From: CAZGCA01 sp964524145 | GTDB taxonomy: Bacteria; Hydrogenedentota; CAZGCA01 | NCBI GenBank assembly: GCA_964524145.1 | Contig: CAZGCA010000100.1 | Coordinates: 1-20,158 of the forward strand | Direction: 5' to 3' | DNA length: 20,158 bases | The notes under the pieces: model-generated | What the model saw: the letters and a program-made list of their open reading frames with translations, nothing else | Database searches by the model: none | What the model was told of the DNA's origin: nothing | Program-made: the position numbers and the translations under genes | Part shown: positions 1-9,400 of the stretch, piece after piece | How positions within the stretch are numbered: the first letter of the stretch is position 1 | Layout: the number at the start of each line of letters is the position of its first letter

Positions 1-1110
1 TGATGTACGGAGCATGCCACTCGGGCAGTTTCATCCCGACGGTCTCCGGCGAGCACCGCGTGATCATCACGAGCGCGTCGGAGGACGAGGTGTCGCACCG
101 TGGCGTAGCTGAGCCTGGCGAGATACGCGACGGCGAGGTGTTCGTGACCGAGCTGTTCCGGAACACAAGCGCAGGCAAGACGCTCAAGGAATCGTTTGAT
201 CTCGCCTCGGAGAAGACCGCCGAGTATACCGCATCGAAGAGCAACGCGGGCGCGTCCGACCAGCCGCAGCACGCGTTGTTGGACGACAACGCTGACGGCG
301 AGGGAACGATCGCGCCGTTGTCGGTCGAGCCGGGCGAAGACGGCAGCCACGCGCACGAGCTGGTGTTGGGTTACGGAGTGAACGCGCCGGACTCGGTGGG
401 CTGGATCACGGTTACGCAGACCCTGGTAATAGGTCCGACGGACCCGGTGGGCGAGCTGTTTGCCGAACCGACGGAGGACCCATCGGGCCACACTGCCTGG
501 ATGGAGGTCAAAACGCCGGATTACGAGGGCGCGACACGCGTCGACGAGACCAACCCCGACAACTTGCAGGAGGCGGTCGTAATGGAGCCATTCGACTCCC
601 AGTACCCCTCCGGCGGTGCGTTCTGCTGGAACGATTTCGGCACGACACTGGAGGATCCGGGCACCTACAAGGTGTTCTACTACGTGAAAGACGGCGTGAC
701 GGATGAGACGAGCACGCACATGGTGACAGCGATCTACCGCGAGCTGGCGGGTAATCAGCCGCCGGCGGCAGTGACGCTTGTCTATCCTGACGACTTTGCG
801 ACGGTGCGCACGACGACGTTCTTCGCGTGGACAGAGAGCGTGGATCCCGAGGACGACACGGTGACATACCGTCTCGAGGTGGCGGAGGACATCGGGTTCA
901 CCACCGGACTGATAGTCAAGGAAGGTATCGTCGGCACGGTGACACAGCTTACTGCCGCAGACGGTATTAACGATCTCACGAGCTACTACTGGCGCGTGAT
1001 CCCGGTGGACGAGTACGGTGCGAGCCCCGCGAGCCACGAGGTCCGCGCGCTCACCGTGGACAACGAGAACGCCGATTTCCCGGGCGTGCTGATGGGCGTG
1101 ATCAAGGACT
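1..1110 (+). repeat. Direct duplicate (left copy) of the peptidase-Fn3 module
   Basis: This segment aligns throughout with 10085-11200 in the next gene. Most of it shows about one difference per 8-10 bases plus one 3-base indel near 118-121. Bases 627-994 are identical to 10714-11081. The similarity fades within the carboxypeptidase-regulatory-like domain but is still recognisable further on. Confidence 0.95.
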
Positions 1111-3374
1111 CGATTACCGAGGAGCCAATCGCGGGGGCGACCGTGACAGTCACGCCGGGCCCGATCTACGCCACATCGGCGAGCCACGGAGAGTACTGCG
1201 TGCCGAATGTGGCGCCGGGCACCTACACGGTTGAGGCTTCGGCGCCCGCATACCAGAGCTCGGACCCGACCAGTGTCACTATCGCTGCGGGAAGCGTAGA
1301 GGAGGCGATCTTCCTGCTGGTGCCGGGCGACGTGACGTGCCTGTGGGGCGACGTGAGCGGCGATTTCGTGGGTGCATACGACGCGTCACTGATACTTCAG
1401 TGGCAGGTGTGTTTGATAGACAGTTTCCCGATCGCTCCATCTATAGTGAAACCGGACTTTCCACCATGTGCTGACGTGAGCGATAACGGAAGTCTCAGTT
1501 CGTATGATGCATCGCTTATCCTTCAGAAGAGGGTGGGTCTGCTCGACTGTTTCCCTGCGGACCTGGACTGTAACGAGTACGGTCCTGACACGGGCGCCAA
1601 GCCCGGAGCCGCGCCTCGTGCAGACGGGCAACAGCTGGCACGCGTGATAAGCCTTCCGGCGACAATCCAAGGCGAGCCGGGTGACGAGATAGAAGCGCCG
1701 GTGATGTTGGACGACGCAACAGGCGTGTTCTCGTATTTCCTTGACCTGCGGTTCGACAGTGATGTCCTGGAGTATGTAGACACGGACGCCGGCACCTTGA
1801 CGGGCGGCTGGGGTAATCCGATAGTGAACGCTCAGCAGGGTCACCTCAGGGTGGCCGGGGCAGGTACGAGCGCGCTCGAAGGTTCCGGCAGCCTGGTGGT
1901 GTTGTACTTCAGGATCAGCGACTCGGCAATAGGAGGCCAGCGTTCCCTGATCCACTTTGACAGCGCCGAATTGAATGAGGGTGTTTCGGTCGATACCGTA
2001 GACGGCGAAGTGGTCGTCGGCCCGTTGCCCGGCACCATATCGGGTGTGGTGACTGATGCGAGCACTGGTGCGCCGATACAGGGTGCAAACGTCACGGTCA
2101 AGCAACAAGGCGAAGAGGTCGCGAGTGACACCACAAACGATGATGGTGAGTACGCCATCGAGGATCTTGAGCCCGGATCCTACGAGGTTTCGGCTTCCGC
2201 TTCCGGATACGATGAGCAGCCATCGGTCACTGTGCAAGTACCAGAGGGCGGCGATGTGGAAGCGGATTTCGAGCTGGTACCCACTGACACTGACGGCGAC
2301 GGGCTCCCGGACAACGTGGAGACGAACACCGGCGAGTATGTATCGCCTGAGAATACCGGTACCAACCCGCTTGTTGCAGACACTGACGGCGACGGGCTCG
2401 ACGACGGCGACGAGGTAAACACGCATGGGACGAACCCGGTGGACGCTGACAGCGACGACGACACGTATACGGATAAGGAAGAGATCGACCACGGCGGCGA
2501 TCCCGATGATGGGAATGACGTGCCGGATCCCTGGCTGTTCAATGTCGCGATTGCGCCGCAAAATCCGCAAGCGTGGACAGGTATTCCGCTGCCGTTCGAG
2601 GTCACAGGCGACATGCGCGACGGGAACCCAGCGAACCTGAGCGCGGCAACGGTCGCGTGGGCGCTTATCGCAGGAGTCGGTGGTATCAACCCGGATACCG
2701 GCATCTTTGAAAGCGCTAGTGCCGGCGCTGCCGAGATCTCTGTGACGGTCGAGCTTGACGGCGTGACGCAGGACGATACGTTGGCGTTCGTCGTAAGCAG
2801 CACAGTGGCTCTGAGCGCTGGTTCCGGCAGTGTTAAAGGCAACGACACCTGTTCCCTTGCAGTAACGCTGGCGTCCGGCGGAGCGAACGTTGCCCAGATA
2901 GAGTTTACGCTTGTGACAGACTCGCAAGTGGTCGAGGTGGCGGACATCCTTGCCGGCGCGCAGACGGATGCAGCCGGAAAGGCGGTCGGGGTCACGACGG
3001 TGGACGCCGAGCATCACTATGTCTCCGTAAATGGAAGCAGCTCGATGCTTGACGACGGCGAGATCGTGGTAGTCACGTTGAGAGCGGCCGAAGGCGCCGG
3101 CGACGGTGAGTGTTCCACGCTCGATTTGCAGGGTGTGTCATGCTTCGATCCCAGTGGTGCGCCCGTGCCCATCATCGGCGTCGCCGGACAGTGCTGCGTG
3201 GACTGCATTTCGTGTGATGTGAACTGCAGCGAGACAATCGATGCAGTCGACGTGCAGCTCGTGATCAACGCAGCGCTCGGTCTCGACGTTTCCTGGAATT
3301 GCGATATCGACGGCAACGAATTCGTCAACGCTATCGACGTACAACTTGTGATCAACGCAGCACTGGGAGGTTGA
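1..3374 (+). CDS. C-terminal part of a giant secreted C13-like peptidase/cohesin/dockerin protein (5' end outside window)
   Basis: The reading frame is open at the left edge; the Met codon at 3 is internal, since the paralogue at 3487-12462 continues upstream with the same residues. Counting from that Met, the sequence opens at a clan CD peptidase active site (YGACHSG, Cys at residue 5), so the His half lies outside. Then come an Ig-like region, an Fn3-like domain (~255-360), a carboxypeptidase-regulatory-like domain (~361-445), a dockerin-like pair with DASLILQ (~448-522), a cohesin-like domain (~546-674), a second regulatory-like domain (~675-760), thrombospondin-3 calcium repeats (DTDGDGLPDN type, ~762-843), a Big-like domain, a second cohesin-like domain (~934-1060) and a terminal dockerin (~1071-1123). 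Its first dockerin loop is degenerate (DVNCSETID). It probably acts outside the cell. Domain calls are from motif recognition; the overall function is unknown. Confidence 0.85.
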   Translation, partial: MYGACHSGSFIPTVSGEHRVIITSASEDEVSHRGVAEPGEIRDGEVFVTELFRNTSAGKTLKESFDLASEKTAEYTASKSNAGASDQPQHALLDDNADGEGTIAPLSVEPGEDGSHAHELVLGYGVNAPDSVGWITVTQTLVIGPTDPVGELFAEPTEDPSGHTAWMEVKTPDYEGATRVDETNPDNLQEAVVMEPFDSQYPSGGAFCWNDFGTTLEDPGTYKVFYYVKDGVTDETSTHMVTAIYRELAGNQPPAAVTLVYPDDFATVRTTTFFAWTESVDPEDDTVTYRLEVAEDIGFTTGLIVKEGIVGTVTQLTAADGINDLTSYYWRVIPVDEYGASPASHEVRALTVDNENADFPGVLMGVIKDSITEEPIAGATVTVTPGPIYATSASHGEYCVPNVAPGTYTVEASAPAYQSSDPTSVTIAAGSVEEAIFLLVPGDVTCLWGDVSGDFVGAYDASLILQWQVCLIDSFPIAPSIVKPDFPPCADVSDNGSLSSYDASLILQKRVGLLDCFPADLDCNEYGPDTGAKPGAAPRADGQQLARVISLPATIQGEPGDEIEAPVMLDDATGVFSYFLDLRFDSDVLEYVDTDAGTLTGGWGNPIVNAQQGHLRVAGAGTSALEGSGSLVVLYFRISDSAIGGQRSLIHFDSAELNEGVSVDTVDGEVVVGPLPGTISGVVTDASTGAPIQGANVTVKQQGEEVASDTTNDDGEYAIEDLEPGSYEVSASASGYDEQPSVTVQVPEGGDVEADFELVPTDTDGDGLPDNVETNTGEYVSPENTGTNPLVADTDGDGLDDGDEVNTHGTNPVDADSDDDTYTDKEEIDHGGDPDDGNDVPDPWLFNVAIAPQNPQAWTGIPLPFEVTGDMRDGNPANLSAATVAWALIAGVGGINPDTGIFESASAGAAEISVTVELDGVTQDDTLAFVVSSTVALSAGSGSVKGNDTCSLAVTLASGGANVAQIEFTLVTDSQVVEVADILAGAQTDAAGKAVGVTTVDAEHHYVSVNGSSSMLDDGEIVVVTLRAAEGAGDGECSTLDLQGVSCFDPSGAPVPIIGVAGQCCVDCISCDVNCSETIDAVDVQLVINAALGLDVSWNCDIDGNEFVNAIDVQLVINAALGG

Positions 3375-3486
3375 GAACCAGAACAAGACTGTTTACAGAG
3401 TATACGCTGAGATGGTGGTTGATGTCCGATTCGCCACCCTCCGTGCCTTTGTGTTACGATCATATGGTTTTGAGGAGGTTGATGCG
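3375..3486 (+). promoter_or_regulatory. Short spacer between the two giant genes, with Shine-Dalgarno site
   Basis: This 112-bp spacer contains a clear Shine-Dalgarno sequence, AGGAGG at 3473-3478, eight bases before ATG 3487, which fixes the start of the downstream gene. I see no convincing -35/-10 pair and no strong terminator hairpin, so the two genes may be cotranscribed. Confidence 0.5.
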
Positions 3487-6400
3487 ATGAAAACAGGTGT
3501 GTTGCTACTTGCTGCTGCAATGGCGTTGGTCTCGGTCCCATGCTGGGCGGCAGTACCGGGACTGCCCTTCACGGAAGATTTCTCTGCCGACAACCTGATG
3601 GATGCGTCCAACACCAACGCCAACTGGTCCACGGAAGACCAGGCTCTGTATCTGGCGTGGAAAGAGAAACAGTACGGGGCGTTCGGAGCGGGGAACACGA
3701 CGGGCAGCGACATCACGTCTGACGCGGACGATACTCAGGCCATAGCGGTGGGCGACGTGGACGGCGACGGTGACCTGGACCTCGTCGCGGGAAACGACGG
3801 CGTGAACCGTCTCTACCTGAACAACGGGACTGCTGACCCCTGGAATGGTGTATCAGGTACGGATATCACGGCTGACATGGACAATACGCGCGCGGTCGCG
3901 CTGGGCGACGTGGACAATGATGGCGACCTCGACTTGCTTACGGGGAACGGTGGTGACTCCTCGGACCAAGTCAACCGTGTGTATCTTAATAACGGCACGA
4001 CCGATCCATGGAACGGTGTCGGCGGCCTGAGCATCACTGCTGACGTGTATCGCACTTGTGCGGTGGCGCTGGGCGACGTGGACGGCGATGGCGACCTTGA
4101 TTTGGTTGTCGGGAACTACGCACAACACAACCGGGTCTATTTGAACGACGGTAGGGGCACGGGGTGGGCCGGCAGCGACATCACTCCCGACGACCACAAT
4201 TCACAGGCCGTCGCCCTTGGTGACGTGAACGGCGACGGTTACCTCGATATCGTCGTGGGGAACTGGGGCATCAACCGTGTTTATCGTAACGATGGTACGG
4301 GCACGGCGTGGAGCAGCGGCGACATTACGTCCGATACGCATAACAGCCACTGCATCGCGCTTGGCGACGTGGATGCAGACGGTGATATCGACGTCGTGGC
4401 AGGAAACGGCTACCCTGCCGGTGAAGTCAACCGATGGTACACGAATAATGGCTCTGGCACAGTGTGGACCGGCAACGACATTACGTCCGATACTGACGTC
4501 ACCTACGCCGTCGCCCTCGGCGACGTGGACAGCGACGGCGACGTGGACGTGGTCGTCGGCAACGACGGTGAGGTCAATCGGTTGTACCTGAATAGAGGGG
4601 CGACTGCTCTCTGGTCTGGCGTGACGGGCAGCGACATCACATCCGACGCGCATGCTACGTTTGACATTGTATTGCATGATGCAAACGGTGATGGCGACGT
4701 GGACGTGGTCGCCGGGAACGCCGGAACAGCCAACCGCCTTTACACCACCAACAATACTACAGGAAATCCCTGGAACAGCGTCTCTGCAGCAACAGCGGGA
4801 ATTGAAGAAGAAAAGACCTGGAACATGGTTCTCGATGATGTGGATGGGGATGGGGACCTGGACCTTCTGGCAGGAACTGGTTACATCGATGTTCCCCTTC
4901 GCCTTTATCTCAACAACGGAACGTCGAATCCCTGGGACGGTGTCAGCGGCACAATCATCGCATCCAATACCCAAGGACTCAATGGAATGGGGCTGGGTGA
5001 TCTTGACAGGGATGGTGACTTGGACCTCGTGTTCGTGAGATATGCCGGCGACGCCTGGCTGTATCTTAACAACGGCACGAGTAGCCCTTGGAGCGGGGTA
5101 TCTGGCACCAGAATCGTGGCGCCCGAGGGCGACAACGACTACAGTCTGGGCATGGCAATTGGCGACGTGGACAACGATGGGGACCTCGATCTGGTCGTCA
5201 CAAACGAGGAAAAGTCCAATCGGCTCTATCTTAACAACGGAACGGCGGACCCGTTTAACGGCGTCATAGCAATTGATGCCACCCCCGAGGACCTGATCGG
5301 CATCCCGGCGCTGGCTGATGTGGATAACGATGGTGATTTAGACCTCATCCTGGCAACCCAGCGAGGCGGCAGTTTGATTCCCAATCGGCTGTATCTCAAC
5401 AACGGTAGCTCCAACCCTTGGAATGGCGTCGTGGGCACGAACATTGGGTCTGATCTGAATAGCGTGACGGGCATAGCAGTCGGTGATGTGGATCGCGACG
5501 GTGACCTCGATCTCGTGCTGGGAATCGAATCGAGCATACCCAATCGCCTGTACCTCAATAATGGGACGGCCAACCCTTGGGCCGGAGTGTCAGGCATCGA
5601 CATCACGTCAGACTCGGAGGGCACTGAAGGGGTTCTCCTTTGTGACGTGGATGGTGATGGCGACTTGGATCTTGTCACCAACAGCGGAGCTGTGCCTAAC
5701 CGACTCTACCTGAACAACGGGACTTCGGACCCGTGGAATGGGGTAGTTGGCCTTGACCTTACTTCTGATGGGCTCGGTTCACTAGGCATAGCGGTTGGCG
5801 ACGTGGACAACGACGGCGATCCCGACCTAGTGATTGGGTCTGATGGCTCCAACTTCCTCTACCTGAACCAGGCCGCGCCGCTGCACCCGTGGAATGAGAG
5901 TACTATCATCGGAAGCGATGTAACCGATGACAACTATGAAACACGGGCTGTTGCCCTCGGTGACGTTGACGGCGATGGCGACATTGACCTCGTCGCCGGA
6001 AACTTGGATTCCGGACAGGTAAACCGACTCTACTTGAATAACGGCACCATCGATCCTTGGACCGGAGTAGTAGGGACGGACATCACCTCTGATGCGGACT
6101 ATACGTATGATGTTGCCCTGGGCGATGTGGACAGAGACGGAGATCTGGACCTAGTCACACAGCATATCTGGGGGATCCGTTACTATGTCAACAACGGCAC
6201 TGCTGACCCTTGGAACGGTGTAAGCGGGATAGATATTGGAGGTGCTGACTCCAACAACATGCAGATGCTGCTCCTGAAGGATGCGGACGGGGATGGGGAT
6301 ATCGACATCGTGACCGGCGGTTGGGCCGAACGAACTCAAGTATACCTTAACAATGGTACTTCACATCCTTGGAACGCTGTCGCTGGCAAGGACATCACTT

Positions 6401-9400
6401 CCGACGTGTACTCAACGTCCGCCACTGCGCTGGGAGACGTTGACGGTGACGGCGACCTGGATTTAGTCACCGGGAACTCTAATGAACCGAATCGTCTGTA
6501 TCTCGGCGACGACACAGCCGGCGCACCCCCTCCTGACCCTTCTGAGCCAGACCCTAGCGTGCCCGATGCCGATGACCCCGGGAACGTCTATGCTATCGTT
6601 CAGTCGGGCGGCAAGGTTTACGTGGGCGGCAATTTCACGACCATCGGAGGCGTCGCACGCAACTACTTGGCGGCCTTCGACGCCACAACCGGCGCCATCG
6701 ATCTGGCCTGGAATCCTGACATGAACGATGAAGTCCGTGCGTTGGCATTCTTTGGAGGAAAGGTGTATGCGGGTGGCTATTTCACGTCAGTCAACGCCGG
6801 GGCGACGTCGCGCAACTACCTGGCCGCCTTCAATGAAGCTGACGGTAGCAATACAGGCACAGCGGATGCGGTTTGGGACCCTGATGTAAACGGTAGCGTC
6901 CACGCGCTGGCAATCTTCGGAGGAAAGGTGTACGCGGGAGGGGGCTTCGGGACAGTCAACGCCGGAACCGTGGCGCGCGAGCGCTTAGCTGCTTTCGAAA
7001 CCGCCGATGGTATGGCAACCGGCGTGGTAGACCCGGCGTGGAATCCGCGTCCCAATAATGCTGTCTATGTTCTGGCGATTTCGGGTTCGAAGGTATACGT
7101 AGGAGGGGCTTTCGATCGAGTTCAAGTCACACGCAACCGCCTTGCAGCCCTTAATCTTGCCGATGGGGTTGATACCGGGGCGCCCGATGCGGCCTGGAAC
7201 CCCGACGTGAACAATCATGTTCATGCCTTAGCGGTTTCGGGTGGAAAGGTCTACGCGGCCGGTGATTTCACGACAGTCAACGGCGGGGCCACAGCACGCA
7301 ACCACTTGGCCGCCTTTAACGAAGCCGATGGCGTTGATACGGGAACAGCCGACGCGGCTTGGGATCCAGATATAGACAACATGGTCTTATCCCTGGCGGT
7401 CTCGGGCGGGAAGGTTTACATCGGCGGGTCGTTCACCACAGTCAACGGCGGAGCGACGGCCCGCAGCAGTCTCGCAGCGTTCAATCCTGCTGATGGAATC
7501 GACACCGGTATTGTGGATTCAACCTGGGATCCCTTGCCGGGCATGGGCAAAACCGTTTGGGCTTCGGAGACGTCAGGCACGGGGGTCCTTGTCGGCGGTT
7601 TTTTCTCGGCGGCGGGCAACCTCGCCGGTTTTGGCAGCACTGTGGTAGGGTGGCCGGACGCGAACCCCTGGGAAGACGCCTCCGGTAGTGACATCGCCTC
7701 CGATGCCCACAATACAAATGCCGTGGCCCTCGGCGACGTGGACGGAGACGGTGACCTTGACCTTGTTGTCGGGAACAATAACCAGCCCAACCGACTGTAC
7801 CTGAATAACGGCACGAGTGATCCCTGGAACAGCGTGACCGGGAGTGATATCACCTCCGACAGCGACCACACGGCAGCAGTCGCCCTGCATGACGTGGACG
7901 GCGATGGCGACCTTGACTTCGTTGCGGGGAATACCAGTTATGAGCCTTCCCGTCTTTACCTCAACAACGGTACGAGTGACCCTTGGAACGGCGTGCAGGG
8001 AATTGATGTCACGCCCGATGGAGTCGCGACAATATCGCTGGCGTTAGGCGACATTGACGGCAATGGTTCTGTTGATGTGGTTGTTGGAACCGACAGCGGT
8101 CAACGGAACAGGTTTTATCGTGGTGCGAATCTCGAGTATCAGACTGCCCGAGGCCGGGCCGCATCGCTGCAGGTGGACACCGAGGTGACGGACATCCCGA
8201 CCGCACGCCTGACGGCGACCGCCACGATGCCTGCGAATACGTGGATCGACTATTGGCTGAGCAACGATGGCGGTGTACGGTGGTGGCAGGTTAAATCCCA
8301 TGAACCGATCGTGTTCCCTACGACCGGTTCGAACCTCCGCTGGCGGGCTGAGCTCGGGTCGCTCTCGCCTGTACTGACGCCCACGGTGGACGGGATTGTC
8401 GTCACGGGTGGCGTGCCTTCAATCGATCCGCCCGTTCCGGACATGGAAACTGACGAGGACGTTGAACTCACCTACGATCTCACACCACACGAAAACGATG
8501 CCATGGATTCAGGCCCCCAGCTCGACTGGTCGATCGATCCGGCGGATACTCCACTGTATACGGCGACAATTGACGGCACCGACCTGTTGACGATAACCCC
8601 GAAACTCAACCAGAGCGGTGTCGAAGCAGGCGTCACGCTTACCTTGACGAACAGCCGGGGTTACTCCGACACCCAAGACATAGACATAACTGTTGTCTAC
8701 CAATCACCGACTGCGCCAACACCTTTTGTGCTTCCATCCAGCCCCTACACTACCGAGAACATTTTCTGTCTCATCGTGCCTGGGTTCGTAGGTCCTGGCC
8801 GCACCGCACAGTACACCTACACGTGGACAAACGATGGCGCTACAAAGACCATTGTTCACGGCCCCACGACCATCCTTGAAGACACGTTGTCTTCAAGTGA
8901 AACGGAAGCTGGGGAGATCTGGACCTGTACCGTGGTTGCGAACGACGGCGCCAGTGATTCGCCTTCTGCTCATGACTCGACCGTTACACCCGTCCAAGAC
9001 CTTATCATCAGTACGCTAACGCTCAATGCAAGTGAGGCAGAGATCGCCCTCGGCGAATATGTGACGCTCGACGGCTCCATCAACCCAATTGTGTCCGGGG
9101 TTTCGGTGTTCTTTGATCGTACGGAAACGCCTTCCGGAGGAACCGACAACAAACCACCCACGCAAATCACCACTGGTTCGGGCACGTTCTCACACGCTTT
9201 CTTGCCGGATGAGGCGGGTTCTTGGGGTTTCATTGCTGAGTGGTTCGGAAATACGACCACTTACGGCGACTTTGATGGTGCTGCCATCACAGTCCTTAAG
9301 GCACAGCCGACGCTGTCGTTGGAGCTGTCGCACTCGTCGGCACTGCTTAACTTCGACCAGTTGACAGCGTGGGCGACGCTGACTGCGCCAATGCCGGGAG

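Noticed and set aside
1386..3017. Long minus-strand open frame (543 codons) opposite the first giant gene
   Set aside because: It is a shadow of a strongly coding + frame with clear domains; its translation has no recognisable motif and is low in hydrophobic order.
3412..3486. Upstream in-frame ATG at 3412 as start of the giant protein
   Set aside because: It would put 25 non-hydrophobic residues before a standard signal peptide; ATG 3487 has an AGGAGG at proper spacing.
3703..6513. Regular DNA periodicity resembling a CRISPR or satellite array
   Set aside because: The period is about 135-165 bases, stays in frame and encodes FG-GAP blades; there are no short identical repeats with unique spacers.
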